The notes below the pieces were generated by a model. It saw only the letters and a program-made list of their open reading frames with translations. It was not told the DNA's origin and did no database searches. Shown here one piece after another: positions 17,332-26,966 of a stretch of DNA of 64,000 bases; positions within the stretch are counted from its first letter, which is position 1; each line of letters opens with the position of its first letter. This stretch comes from Pararhodonellum marinum (GTDB lineage Bacteria > Bacteroidota > Bacteroidia > Cytophagales > Cyclobacteriaceae). Location: contig NZ_JACEFJ010000017.1 in NCBI RefSeq assembly GCF_015354735.1, positions 38,645-102,644 on the forward strand, written 5' to 3'. The translations under genes were made by a program, and so were the position numbers.

Positions 17332-19686
17332 TTAAAATTTAAATCTATAAGATACAGAAGGGATTACCGGAAAAAGACTGTATTGTGCCAGCATGTTTCT
17401 TTGCTGGGCATAGTTGTAAGCAATATCCATATAGAAGGGATTTTGCCTGTTGTAAACATTGTAGACTGACACGTTCCAGGTGCGCTCTCCCCAACTTTTC
17501 TTTTTGTTGAAGTTGATCCCTACATCCAATCTATGGTAGCTTCTCATCTGAAAATTATTCCTCGATTCATAATGTTCCAGATACATATATCTTCGATAAA
17601 ATTCATCACTAACCGCATCATAATGGTTGTAAGCCTGAGTGGGTACAGAGATAAAATTACCTGAACCAAACACCCACACTCCTGAAAGGTCTATTTTGTC
17701 CGAGATTTTATGGACTGCCGTGATGCTGACATCATGCCTTCGGTCATACCTGAAAGGAAACCATTCCCCAAAATTGACCTCATCAAATCTCCTTTCAGTC
17801 TTTGACCAGGTGTAACCTACCCATCCTGTCGTTTTCCCCAGTTTCTTTTGGAGCAGCAGTTCCACTCCATAACTTCGTCCTTCTCCCGAAACCACCTTAT
17901 TCTGCCAGTTTTCTTCAATATTCAAATAAGACGCACCATCTTGGTACTCAATCAGCCCCTGCATTCCTTTGTAATACGCTTCTACACTGAATTCCAATCC
18001 CATTCCGATCCCCCTAAAATAGCCCATGCTTGCTTGCCAGGATTCCTGAGGTGCGATGGTTTCTGTGGAAGGAACCCACAAATCGGTGGGAAGTCCCAGA
18101 CCAGCATTGGTGAGCAGGTGGATAAACTGAGCCATTTGAACGTAAGAAGCTTTGACCGAAGATTTTTCATCCAGTAAATATCTCGCAGAAATTCTTGGCT
18201 GTAGAGAGGTATAATGTTTACTTCCCGTCAAAAAACCTGAAAAATGAAGCCCTGCATTTACTTTGATTCGCTCTGTCACATTGACGTCATCCTCTACGTA
18301 AAATGCATATTCCTGGCTGTTTTCCGGATCCGTGCCAAGTTTGGTTTCCCCCAAGCCGGTTTCCCTTGAAACATATACTCCTGGAGTAAATCTATGGAAG
18401 ATGTGCATGCCACCAAATCTGATATAATGGTCGGTATTAGGAATAAAGTCAAAATCCGCTTTGTAAGCATAATCTCTGATACCAGAGTCATATCTGCCTG
18501 TAAAAAATTCTTCTTTCGGAACCCCACTTTCGGCCCATGTATCCAAGAATTCGGCAAAAAGGTTAAAATTGTACCGGGTGTAGGTTCCTGTAAAATTGGC
18601 GAATAGCTTCTTATTGAACACATGGTTCCAGCGGATGGCTCCTATTTGATTGCCCCACCCCAATCCAGCCTTTTCATTGCTGTTGTAAGGTTCGCCGTTC
18701 CTGGTTCCTTGGTAAAGAAAACGGGAATATGCAATGTCATTTCCTCCATAGTAGCTCAAATATAGTCTGTTGTTTTTATCAAAGATATGGTTGACCTTGG
18801 CGTTTAAATCGTAAAAGAAATACCCCACATCATCATTACCGCCAGATTGATTTCGAATAATGGGCCGGGTAATAAGGTCCAGGTAGGTTCTCCTGCCTGA
18901 GACCAAAAATGAGGTCTTGTCCTTGACAATTGGACCTTCCAAAGTGAACTTCGAGGCGATCAATCCAACCGATCCCTCCCCTTCAAACTTCTTCATGTTG
19001 CCCTCCTTCATGTTGATGTCAATCACCGAGGAAAGCCTGCCTCCATATCTTGCAGGAAATCCTCCTTTGATCAGTTCCACGTTGTTGATGGCATCCGCAT
19101 TGAAAACGGAAAAGAATCCGAACAAATGCGTGGCGTTGTACACCGGTACACCGTCCAGCAAAACCAGGTTCTGATCTGGCCCTCCACCCCGTACGTAAAG
19201 TCCACTTCCACCTTCCGAACCGGATTGTACCCCTGGCAACAGTTGAAGGATTTTGAAAACATCGACCTCCCCCAAAAGTGCCGGCAGGTCTTTGATTTGC
19301 CTTAAAGGAACATTGATGCTCCCCATTTGGGTGCTTTCCATTATGTTTTCACCCCTACTTTCCTCCAAGACGAATTCCTCCAACTGAAAATCTGAGGATA
19401 ATTCTACCGTCAGAGTGGTGTCTTTTTCCAAGAAGGTTTTAAACACAAAAGATTGATAACCCACAAAGGAAAAAACCAGGTCAACCTCTCCACTTTGGGT
19501 GGTGTAGCTGAAAAAACCATAATTGTTTGTGACCGATCCTTTTTGGGAAACTTTGTCAAAGATGTTCACTCCTATCAGGGTTTCACCGTTTTCCCTATCC
19601 TTGACCGTACCATTGATGGTTACTCTCTGCGCAAAAGTGGCTTGAAAAAACAAAACCAACGAGAGCGAAAAAATGATTTTTTTCAT
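17332..19686 (-). CDS. TonB-dependent outer-membrane receptor
   Basis: A 784-residue outer-membrane transporter. Order: Sec signal peptide ending at TFAQ; a carboxypeptidase-regulatory-like beta-sandwich (about 25-110, TINGTVKDRENGETLIGVNI); the plug domain (about 120-230, with LLPGVQSGSEGGSGLYVRGG and DGVPVYNATHLFG); and a 22-strand-type barrel ending in aromatic SYRFKF. It is shorter than SusC proteins and is followed 4 bp later by the DUF4249 gene, a common Bacteroidota pairing. Substrate unknown; nothing nearby points to a particular glycan or metal. Confidence 0.93.
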   Translation of the reverse strand: MKKIIFSLSLVLFFQATFAQRVTINGTVKDRENGETLIGVNIFDKVSQKGSVTNNYGFFSYTTQSGEVDLVFSFVGYQSFVFKTFLEKDTTLTVELSSDFQLEEFVLEESRGENIMESTQMGSINVPLRQIKDLPALLGEVDVFKILQLLPGVQSGSEGGSGLYVRGGGPDQNLVLLDGVPVYNATHLFGFFSVFNADAINNVELIKGGFPARYGGRLSSVIDINMKEGNMKKFEGEGSVGLIASKFTLEGPIVKDKTSFLVSGRRTYLDLITRPIIRNQSGGNDDVGYFFYDLNAKVNHIFDKNNRLYLSYYGGNDIAYSRFLYQGTRNGEPYNSNEKAGLGWGNQIGAIRWNHVFNKKLFANFTGTYTRYNFNLFAEFLDTWAESGVPKEEFFTGRYDSGIRDYAYKADFDFIPNTDHYIRFGGMHIFHRFTPGVYVSRETGLGETKLGTDPENSQEYAFYVEDDVNVTERIKVNAGLHFSGFLTGSKHYTSLQPRISARYLLDEKSSVKASYVQMAQFIHLLTNAGLGLPTDLWVPSTETIAPQESWQASMGYFRGIGMGLEFSVEAYYKGMQGLIEYQDGASYLNIEENWQNKVVSGEGRSYGVELLLQKKLGKTTGWVGYTWSKTERRFDEVNFGEWFPFRYDRRHDVSITAVHKISDKIDLSGVWVFGSGNFISVPTQAYNHYDAVSDEFYRRYMYLEHYESRNNFQMRSYHRLDVGINFNKKKSWGERTWNVSVYNVYNRQNPFYMDIAYNYAQQRNMLAQYSLFPVIPSVSYRFKF

Positions 19687-19857
19687 TGGAAAAATACTGT
19701 TGTTTAGGACCGATTATGGAACGAAAGTAAATAATTATTTCTTTAAGATTTTAATTATTGAACTAAATAATTGTTAATTCTAAATAATAAAATACTTCCT
19801 ACTATTTGCCTAGTGGTATATTCAGTAAGCACACTGATTGTTATAAAGAAATAGTTT

Positions 19858-20449
19858 TCATGTCATCCAGCGATCTAACCAAACTAAAAGTTCCCATCGA
19901 TCCTCTTTTCTTATCAAAACTGCTCCGTTGCCTTCTCCATAAACATTTTCATTATAATCATACTGAACGTAGACGGCTGAACTATCTAAGTTGAATATTG
20001 GAACATAAAAGTTATACCAAACACTTATTTTATCCCCTTTATTGGTCAAGTCTGAATCATTGAGGTCAATGATTCTATTACGCTTTGCCACTTCTTCTGA
20101 AAGGATCAATTGTTCTCTGATGTGGTCTAAATCTTTGGAGGAGAAATATCTGGGTTGATTGATTTTAGTTACTAGCATATTTTCATTCATGTATTCCCCT
20201 ACATAGGCATCTACTGGAGGAGGGATTTCCAGACCATCCTCAGTGAATTGAGTCTCATAATAAATGAAATGTAGTAATTTCGAAGAAATATTTTCAGTCC
20301 TGTAGAGGGAATCTTCTTCTATATAATTTTTTTAGAACCTCTAAAATAAGTTTTTCGTCAACCGTAGTATCTCTCTGTTCGCAGGAAAAAAAGCTGATGA
20401 CAATTAATAAAACAACACATTTAAAAAGAATCAATATTTCATTCTTCAT
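19858..20449 (-). pseudogene. frameshifted lipoprotein gene
   Basis: Two frames read as one broken gene. The 5' part starts at ATG 20449 with a signal peptide and lipobox FFSC, reaches VDEKLILEVLKK, then shifts at a run of seven A on the coding strand (20327-20333) and soon stops. With one A fewer the frame continues without a stop through YIEEDSLYRTENISSK and YETQFTEDGLEIPPP into the 110-residue frame that ends in LLVWLDRWMT, giving about 196 residues. The restored protein is an unrecognised secreted lipoprotein. The shift could be a real mutation, a phase-variable tract, transcriptional slippage, or a homopolymer sequencing error. Confidence 0.75.
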
Positions 20450-20525
20450 TTTGATCATAATTGGAACTGGATCCAAAATATAATAAAATACTTATAATTG
20501 ACGTGATGGATGTTGGGTTGTGGTT

Positions 20526-20966
20526 TTATTTCTTCTTGATCTTGGATATGGTCTTGCCCATTGACTTGGTTGGCCCATCCATGTCGTTGACGGCAAAATC
20601 AACGGCGTGTTTTATCAAGGCTTCCACTTTGGGGTTTCGGTAATCTTTTGGGCTTTTTATAGCTATGTGCCTGATCAAATTGCCCGTTCCTATCAGCAAA
20701 TGGTCTGGATCATGCAGCATGGTTCCTTTGTTGAAACCCAAGTTCAAATGATTGGTGTAAATCGGCAACATGCAAAAAGCATCTGACAATTTCTCTGTGA
20801 TTGAAAAAACGGCAGTCAATGCATGGGTATGGTAAAGCAGTTCATTACATTCAGGATAGAGTTCGAGAATGAATTGGCGCATATCGCTAAACAAATCGAT
20901 TACTTCTTGGTCTTTCAAATCCAGAAAAAACTGAAAGTCAGGGTGAATTTTTCTAATTGATCGCAT
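20526..20966 (-). CDS. DUF1801-like (YdhG/YdeI fold) protein
   Basis: A small cytoplasmic protein of about 146 residues from the ATG at 20966; a frame eight residues longer is open to 20990. It matches the DUF1801 pattern: an early helical segment, ELLYHTHALTAVF, the HLNLGFNKGTML strand pair, and a Lys-rich tail. The family's function is poorly defined. It stands alone between a broken lipoprotein gene and a hydrolase. Confidence 0.7.
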   Translation of the reverse strand: MRSIRKIHPDFQFFLDLKDQEVIDLFSDMRQFILELYPECNELLYHTHALTAVFSITEKLSDAFCMLPIYTNHLNLGFNKGTMLHDPDHLLIGTGNLIRHIAIKSPKDYRNPKVEALIKHAVDFAVNDMDGPTKSMGKTISKIKKK

Positions 20967-21056
20967 GATTGTCCTGTTAAAGTATATCAAAGTAAATAAA
21001 CATTCACCGCATATTCACCTTCGTAAGAAAGGTAAAACGCCTGTAAGTTTTTTTAG

Positions 21057-21947
21057 TCAATGCGCCACAGATTTTCCTTCCTTTTTAGTATCTGTCAGGA
21101 ATTCAAGGATGGCTTTTGCAACCAACTCCGGTTGCTCCTCCTGCGGAAAATGACCTGCGGCAGCCAATTGAACGGTTTTGGAAAGTGGAAAACCGCTTTG
21201 AAACTTTTCCAGATTTTGGGTTTTGATTACTGGGTCTTTCATTCCCCAAATCAACAAGGTCCGCTTATTTGAAATAGCCTGCCTTTTGTTCCAAAGTCCT
21301 TCAAACCAGTCCTGATCGTTCAGCAGTGATCCTGCAAAGGCCAAAGCACCATTGCGCTGCGTTTTGTTGCCAAAAGGTCGGGTATATTGAGTCAAGGTCT
21401 TTTTCGGGATTTTTTTGTCTCCAAATGAATTGGGTAATATAAATTTAGGCGAAAAATTTAGGTATCGATACAAAAATGGCAAAAAAGGACTTTTCAATAT
21501 TTTTCGCATTTTGATAAAATCAGGATCTTTTTCGCTGCTCCATAGCCAGGAATTTAGTATCACTATTTGCTTTATTCTTTCAGGATTTCGGATTGCAAAA
21601 TCCAAGCCTATGGGACCTCCAAAGTCATGAACCACGAGTGTGATATCCTTCAATTGCTTTTGGAGCACAAAGGACTCAAGGGTTTTACTGTGGTTTTGTG
21701 TAGCATAATCGTAATGTTCAGGCTTGTCAGACAGCCCAAACCCCATATGGTCCACCGCAATGCACCTGTACTTGGATTTCAGGTTTTTGATGATGTTTCT
21801 GTATTCAAAACTCCATGAAGGGGTTCCGTGGACAAACAATATCGTTTCACCCTGCCCTTCGTCGATGAAATGGAGCTTTTGTCCCTTGATGTCAAAGTAA
21901 TTTGAGGCAAAGGGATATTCAGTCGTGTCCAGCCAATGATTTTTCAT
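21057..21947 (-). CDS. haloalkane-dehalogenase/epoxide-hydrolase-like alpha/beta hydrolase
   Basis: An alpha/beta hydrolase with an aspartate nucleophile. Counting from the ATG at 21947, the oxyanion motif is HGTP (40-43), the nucleophile elbow is VVHDFGGPIG with Asp108, an acid candidate is in WGMKDP, and the base His is in AAGHFPQEEQPE. The overall pattern is that of haloalkane dehalogenases. However, the halide-binding Trp that normally follows the nucleophile is Phe109, and the halide-binding Asn of HGNP is Thr42. That argues against classical dehalogenation and leaves epoxide, ester or other hydrolysis open. An in-frame ATG at 21971 would add eight residues. Confidence 0.82.
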   Translation of the reverse strand: MKNHWLDTTEYPFASNYFDIKGQKLHFIDEGQGETILFVHGTPSWSFEYRNIIKNLKSKYRCIAVDHMGFGLSDKPEHYDYATQNHSKTLESFVLQKQLKDITLVVHDFGGPIGLDFAIRNPERIKQIVILNSWLWSSEKDPDFIKMRKILKSPFLPFLYRYLNFSPKFILPNSFGDKKIPKKTLTQYTRPFGNKTQRNGALAFAGSLLNDQDWFEGLWNKRQAISNKRTLLIWGMKDPVIKTQNLEKFQSGFPLSKTVQLAAAGHFPQEEQPELVAKAILEFLTDTKKEGKSVAH

Positions 21948-22099
21948 AGAATGTTGTTCTTTATGATTCATTGGTAAATTTCACAAACTTGTCAATCAAT
22001 AATCTTGGTCTAAACCAACCTTTTTGTCCCTTTTCAAACACCCTGCCTGTCAATATTCGGTTGGAAGCTTGCAGAATCTTGTCTATCCTTAGATAGATT

Positions 22100-22490
22100 G
22101 TCTTCGTTACTTCGGAGAGCTATTGCCATATTTGTCGTCACCCTGAGCTTGTCGAAGGGTCTTCGTAATTTCGGAGAGCTGTAGCCACTTTTGTCGTCAC
22201 CCTGAGCTTGTCGAAGGGTCTTCATAATTTCGGAGAGCTATAGCCATATTTGTCGTCACACTGCCTGTCTGCCGTGAGGCAGAAGCTTGTCGAAGGGTCT
22301 TCGCAATTTCGGAAAGCTGTAGCCACTTTTGTCGTCACCCTGAGCTTGTCGGGTCTTCGTAATTTCGGAGAGCTGTAGCCACTTTTGTCGTCACCCTGAG
22401 CTTGTCGGGTCTTCGTAATTTCGGAGAGCTGTAGCCACTTTTGTCGTCACCCTGAGCTTGTCGAAGGGTCTTTGTAATTTCGGAGAGAAC
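22100..22490. repeat. tandem direct-repeat array, 56-59 bp unit
   Basis: Seven units begin at 22100, 22159, 22218, 22297, 22353, 22409 and 22468, each starting GTCTTCGTAATTTCGGAG and containing CCTGAGCTTGTCGAAGG. Two units lack three bases (GAA) and are 56 bp. The unit starting at 22218 is 79 bp because of an extra segment with CTGCCTGTCTGCCGTGAGGC. Open frames here (FDKLRVT-type peptides) are artefacts of the repeat. Copies differ by a few bases, so this is an old or still-diverging expansion of a dispersed intergenic element. Confidence 0.9.
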
Positions 22491-22513
22491 GATCTTCGTC
22501 TTTAAGTAGAGGT

Positions 22514-22546
22514 GCCTGCCCGACCTTCGGGTGGGCTACGGCAGGC
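22514..22546. repeat. REP-like inverted repeat at the end of the array
   Basis: GCCTGCC (22514-22520) pairs with GGCAGGC (22540-22546) around an inner CCCGACCTTCGGG hairpin. It resembles the extra segment inside the 79-bp repeat unit and probably belongs to the same family of dispersed palindromic elements. It lies 3' of the Crp-type gene and could also act as a transcription barrier. Confidence 0.6.
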
Positions 22547-22635
22547 TCAGCATAAGGCCAATGGAGCGTAGATCATTTGGATCAACCTGAAAAAAAAGCA
22601 TTATGGTTTGTAATTTACCATCGTAACACCCAAAT

Positions 22636-23202
22636 TCAAATCCTTACCGAATTAAAAAGCTTGCTGAAATTAGTCGGTTCAATGCCCAGATAAGAAGCAA
22701 TGTACTTGTGGGGAACAACCTGAAGCAAATGCGGACTTCTTTGGCAAAAACTCAAATACCTTTCCTCTATTGTCAACGCATGCAATTCAATGTGTCGGTT
22801 GATCATCCCAGCCAAAACAAATTCAGTCATTTTTCTGAAAAGCCGTTCCAATGCCTGTGATTGGTCAAATAGCCCCTGAAGCGCCTCAAAAGAAACATAT
22901 TCCATTTCACTGTTAGTCACGCAGGTCAGAAAATATTTGGAAGGGGTCTGAAAGGAAAAGGATTCAGGAATGGCGCAAAAGTTGGGAAAATAAGTAAATG
23001 CAATGACATGGGTTTTGTGTTGCGAATCAAAATAAGCCATCTGCACCCCGGATTTTACCAGATAAAGAGACCGCTGAACCTGTCCCGGAGCAATGATTAC
23101 CTCTCCTTTCTTAAATTCCTTTGTTTTAAGTTGGTCAGTCAACAATTCATAGTCTGCCCTGCTGATGTCGTAAATAGATCTAAAGGATTCGTAGCGTTCC
23201 AT
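22636..23202 (-). CDS. Crp/Fnr-family transcriptional regulator
   Basis: A 188-residue protein with an N-terminal cyclic-nucleotide-binding beta-roll (about residues 15-125, with FKKGEVIIAPGQVQRSLYLVKSG). The C-terminal winged-helix is short; its recognition segment is HKYIASYLGIEPTNFSKLFN. The CRP phosphate-binding RxS motif is not obvious, so cAMP binding is doubtful. There are no Fnr-type cysteines. This is the common single-domain-length Bacteroidota subtype. Target genes unknown; a repeat array lies downstream. Confidence 0.85.
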   Translation of the reverse strand: MERYESFRSIYDISRADYELLTDQLKTKEFKKGEVIIAPGQVQRSLYLVKSGVQMAYFDSQHKTHVIAFTYFPNFCAIPESFSFQTPSKYFLTCVTNSEMEYVSFEALQGLFDQSQALERLFRKMTEFVLAGMINRHIELHALTIEERYLSFCQRSPHLLQVVPHKYIASYLGIEPTNFSKLFNSVRI

Positions 23203-23433
23203 AAAATTTCAAATAGAAAATTTTATTTAAAATCCTCGTACAATTTTCCGTATCGGATTTCATTGATAAATAAATTATAATTGACTTGGAGAGCTGAGTA
23301 AAAACTAAGGTAAAATCCAAAAATAAGCTTTATTTTATTTATGAAAAAATCATGTCTCAGGAGGTCCATTTTTTTAGATTAGTTCAAAAGGTTGTAAGTA
23401 AATACAAAATAAATATATGGGCTATTTGGATGG

Positions 23434-24498
23434 CTATCCCTTTCTTAATTCATCTCTTTTTAGCAAGTCATATTTCTTCTGTTTTTCTTTCCATCTCTCC
23501 AAAGCATATTGTTGCATATCATCAATCTTGTCTTTCTCATCTATGATTTCCAAACCAAGTAATGATTCTATAATGTCTTCTAAAGTAGTAATCCCATCCA
23601 TACCGCCATATTCGTCAAGGACCAGAGAGATGTGTTCTCGTTTTGACAACATTTCTTCCCAAGCATTAAACAGTGTTGTGCTTTTACGGAAAGTTAAAAT
23701 TTCTCTTTTTATATCTTTTAGTTTTAGGTCAAATTGATCTTCTGCCAGTTTTTCAAACACCATTGCCCTAAATACATATCCAGTTATGTTGTCTTTATTC
23801 ATTTTATAAATGGGGATCCTTGAAAAATGCAAGAACTCCTTGTTCTCCAGGAATTTTTGAAATGTCATTTCCTCATCTGCTGTCACCACAACAACTCTTG
23901 GTGTCATGATCTCTGAAACCTTAATGTTTTTTAGCTTGATTAGGTTTTGTATTATTTTGTTTTCGTTTTTGTTAAAAATCCCTTCTTCAGTTCCTATTCT
24001 TGCCAGAGCGGAAACTTCTTCTCGACTGGTGGTTAGTTCTGATTCTTTCCTTGATAATAACTTAGTGAGAAAAGAAGAGCCAATAACAAGGGGGTAGGTA
24101 ATGAAAATCATACCCGAGATAATTTTTGCACTTATTCCAACAAGTTCTTTACTAAAATTTGTGCCTAAGGTTTTGGGTATTATTTCTGTAAACACCAAAA
24201 TCAAAATAGTGAGCACTGCAGAAACAATACCGAAATAGGCTTCTCCAAAAACAATAGTCGCTTGTGCTCCCACTCCCGCAGCACCTACGGTATGGGCTAC
24301 AGTGTTCAACGAAAGAATTGCAGAAAGTGGTTTGTCGATATCTTCCTTATGTTTAAGCATTGTCTCTGCACTTACATCTCCATTTTCAAGTTTTGATTTT
24401 AAATAGGAAAGTGGTGTAGAAAGCAATACAGCCTCCATGATGGAACATAAAAATGAAGTAAACAATGCTATGAATAGATAAGTGAAAAGTAGTGCCAT
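23434..24498 (-). CDS. CNNM/CorC-type membrane protein (DUF21 plus CBS pair)
   Basis: A 354-residue inner-membrane protein. The DUF21 transmembrane domain (about 1-170) has three to four hydrophobic segments. Two CBS domains (about 190-320) follow, with VSEIMTPRVVVVTADEEM and SLVLDEYGGMDGITTLEDIIE. Family members are linked to magnesium or cobalt efflux and older annotations call them hemolysin-like. The CorC_HlyC C-terminal domain is missing; the protein ends in a charged helix of about 35 residues. It is monocistronic. Confidence 0.85.
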   Translation of the reverse strand: MALLFTYLFIALFTSFLCSIMEAVLLSTPLSYLKSKLENGDVSAETMLKHKEDIDKPLSAILSLNTVAHTVGAAGVGAQATIVFGEAYFGIVSAVLTILILVFTEIIPKTLGTNFSKELVGISAKIISGMIFITYPLVIGSSFLTKLLSRKESELTTSREEVSALARIGTEEGIFNKNENKIIQNLIKLKNIKVSEIMTPRVVVVTADEEMTFQKFLENKEFLHFSRIPIYKMNKDNITGYVFRAMVFEKLAEDQFDLKLKDIKREILTFRKSTTLFNAWEEMLSKREHISLVLDEYGGMDGITTLEDIIESLLGLEIIDEKDKIDDMQQYALERWKEKQKKYDLLKRDELRKG

Positions 24499-24882
24499 AG
24501 TTTATTGGTGCTTTAAGCTATTAGGGAGGGATTAATTCTTAGTATTAATCAATTGAGATATTAAGACTAATTTCAATAGGAAAACCATCTATAGTAGTCC
24601 AATAGATATGAATAAGGAAAAGGCTCTTTTTTACATAAATATAAGCCCATATTTTTGAATTTAGGAAAGAGAATAAAAAAATGAGATTCGGTTCTTTAGC
24701 TTTAATAACTCCAATCAATAGAATTTAACCATCTCTAGACCTTAGGCCAAGAAGTGTAGAAATGAGGCCAAAAATAGGTGAAGCTTTCAATTTTCTAATT
24801 TTCTATTTAAAAATTGAAATCTTAATCCAAGGAAATGGCCCAAAAAAAGATTATTTTAGAATCCTCATAAAATCAAGGTGTT
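24499..24882. other. intergenic region, nothing recognised
   Basis: 384 bp of AT-rich DNA between two divergent genes. The short frame running into the next gene is not credible. No repeat, RNA or terminator is evident. Confidence 0.5.
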
Positions 24883-26739
24883 ATGAAATTTTTTGTTCTT
24901 GCAATGATGCTTCTTTTGGGATTTGTATGTGTGGGGCAAGACCATAGCACAGTGGATAGTCTAATGCAAGCTTATCAAACGCTACCTGATGACACCAATA
25001 AAGTCCATACCTTACACCGACTCCTCGATGGATACATGTACAATGATGTCGAAAAAGCAAAACGATTTGCCTTGGAAAGATTGGCTCTTGCCAAAAAATT
25101 AAACTTTGAGAGCGGCATAGCCAATAGCTATTTCACCTTGGGCAATTATTATTACAACATCAACCGGCTAGACTCTGCAAAAATTCTGTACCAAAACTCC
25201 CAAGCAACATATGTCAACTTGAACATGGATTGGGGAATTAGGATGGCCAACCAACAACTCGCTGCCGTGGAGTATGAACTTGGGAATTTTGACCGAGCCA
25301 TTGAACTTTTGACCTTGAATATTGAGGAGTTTGGTGATATTGGTAAACCCAAAACCGTGGTGTTGGATTATCAGATACGGGGTATGGCAAACACGGGAAA
25401 AGGAAATTACAACCTTGCCTTAATGGATAATTTAATAGCCTTACGGTTACTTGAGGCCTTAAATGATTCCTTGAGAATGGCTGATGCCCTCAACAGCTTG
25501 GGAGGTATTGAGGGCTATCTTGAAAATTTTGAAAAAAGTTTGGAATATAATTTTCAGGCCCTTGAAATTTACACGAAAAAAAATGACAAATCTTTTGCAG
25601 CTCAGGCGCTGAATGATATCGGAAATACATTTTATTATCAAAAGGATTATGATAAGGCCATTGAGGTTTTAAAACAAAGTGTTTATCTGGCCAATGAAAC
25701 CAAGAGTATCAATTTGGAATCAAGTGCCTTAACAAATTTAGGGAAATGCTTAGCCGCTATCGATCAATACGATGAGGCTTTGGAAGTACTGAGCCAAAGT
25801 TTGGTCTTGGCAAAAAAAGGGGGAAATAAAAAGAAGATTTCTGAATCTCTAAACCAAAAAGGCATCATTTTAAATCAGATCAACAGACCTCAAGAGGCCA
25901 TCACCTGTTTTAAGGATGCGATGTCATTTGCTGATAGTACAGGTTCCATTGCTACTCTGAAGACTTCCTATCTCAATAGATCAAAATCATATGCCAGTAT
26001 GGGTGATTTCTACAATGCTTATGAAGATCATCAAAAGTATGCGGCATTAAACGATTCTATTTTTAACAATACCAAATCCCAACAGATCGAAGAACTTAAG
26101 GTCATTTATGAAACCGAAAAAAGGGAGCAACAGATTGCCCAACAGCAAACTGAAATTGCGCTTTTTGAAGAAAGGGAAAAATTAAGCAACCTCCAAAAGT
26201 GGTTCTTGGGTGCTAGCCTGGGACTTTCTTTTTTAATTTTTGGACTTGGATATTATGGGGTCAGGCAAAAAATAAAACGTAATCGGTTAGAGAAAGAAAA
26301 AGTAGACGCAGAACTCGCCTTTAAAAAGAAAGAACTCACCACCCATGCCTTGCATCTGGCCAAAAAGAACGAAGTACTGGAACAAGTAAAAAGAAAAGCC
26401 AAAGAGTTAAAGACAGCTGAAAACGGGATGTTGGGCTACCAACAACTGATACAAACCATCAATTTTGACCAGCATGACGATAACAATTGGGAAAATTTCA
26501 CCCAATATTTTGAGCAGGTGCATATGGATTTCAGTAAAAATGTCGCCTACAGGTATCCTGAAGTCACCAAAAATGAACTCCGGTTGATGGCCCTATTAAA
26601 AATGAATCTTTCCTCCAAAGAAATAGCCACAATCCTAAATGTTTCTGTTGACGGGATCAAAAAAGCACGACAAAGATTGCGTAAAAAGATGAAGCTCTCC
26701 CCTGAAGAATCTTTGGAATCCAGGGTACTTTCTCTATAA
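24883..26739 (+). CDS. TPR membrane regulator with LuxR-type HTH
   Basis: A 618-residue one-component regulator of the Bacteroidota TPR-HTH type. A signal peptide (to about residue 19) is followed by roughly eight tetratricopeptide repeats in the periplasm (about 40-400), a coiled-coil stretch, one membrane helix (LQKWFLGASLGLSFLIFGLGY, about 436-456), a cytoplasmic coiled coil, and a LuxR/GerE-like helix-turn-helix at the C-terminus (NLSSKEIATILNVSVDGIKKARQRLRKKM). It could transmit a periplasmic state to gene expression. The next gene on the same strand is a cytolysin-like lipoprotein, separated by a possible terminator, so a regulatory link is only a guess. Confidence 0.88.
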   Translation: MKFFVLAMMLLLGFVCVGQDHSTVDSLMQAYQTLPDDTNKVHTLHRLLDGYMYNDVEKAKRFALERLALAKKLNFESGIANSYFTLGNYYYNINRLDSAKILYQNSQATYVNLNMDWGIRMANQQLAAVEYELGNFDRAIELLTLNIEEFGDIGKPKTVVLDYQIRGMANTGKGNYNLALMDNLIALRLLEALNDSLRMADALNSLGGIEGYLENFEKSLEYNFQALEIYTKKNDKSFAAQALNDIGNTFYYQKDYDKAIEVLKQSVYLANETKSINLESSALTNLGKCLAAIDQYDEALEVLSQSLVLAKKGGNKKKISESLNQKGIILNQINRPQEAITCFKDAMSFADSTGSIATLKTSYLNRSKSYASMGDFYNAYEDHQKYAALNDSIFNNTKSQQIEELKVIYETEKREQQIAQQQTEIALFEEREKLSNLQKWFLGASLGLSFLIFGLGYYGVRQKIKRNRLEKEKVDAELAFKKKELTTHALHLAKKNEVLEQVKRKAKELKTAENGMLGYQQLIQTINFDQHDDNNWENFTQYFEQVHMDFSKNVAYRYPEVTKNELRLMALLKMNLSSKEIATILNVSVDGIKKARQRLRKKMKLSPEESLESRVLSL

Positions 26740-26785
26740 TTCAAGCCCTTCTTATTTATAAATCCCCTCATTTGGTCGCATTTAA

Positions 26786-26818
26786 GGGGTGTACCCTTTT
26801 TGTACCCCCCGTATTTTT
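26786..26818 (+). terminator. possible terminator after the TPR-HTH gene
   Basis: GGGGTGTAC (26786-26794) pairs with GTACCCCC (26802-26809) with one bulged base, around a T-rich loop, and a T-run follows (26813-26818). It lies about 50 bp after the stop codon. Confidence 0.5.
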
Positions 26819-26966
26819 TCATTCAAAAAAATATCAGCATAGGTTTATGTTGTTGCCAGCGCAACAAATTTTTGTTTTGTGTTTTTGCCCAGGGGGTTGC
26901 TTTAGTACCATCCGGGTAGGTCCGACAAAACAGAAAGCATTGTTAGACCACTAAACAAAATTAAAC

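Noticed and set aside
20461..20476. TTG start for the lipoprotein fragment upstream of 20449
   Set aside because: The ATG at 20449 gives a proper signal peptide; the extension does not add to it.
22034..22225. 63-residue open frame inside the repeat array
   Set aside because: The frame is a translation of the CCTGAGCTTGTCGAAGG repeat (FDKLR-type peptides) and has no independent coding character.
22100..22490. CRISPR array
   Set aside because: The repeat is contiguous with 56-59 bp periods and no unique spacers, and no cas gene is nearby.
24762..24947. Short plus-strand frame overlapping the TPR regulator start
   Set aside because: It runs out of frame through the signal peptide of the TPR gene and matches nothing.
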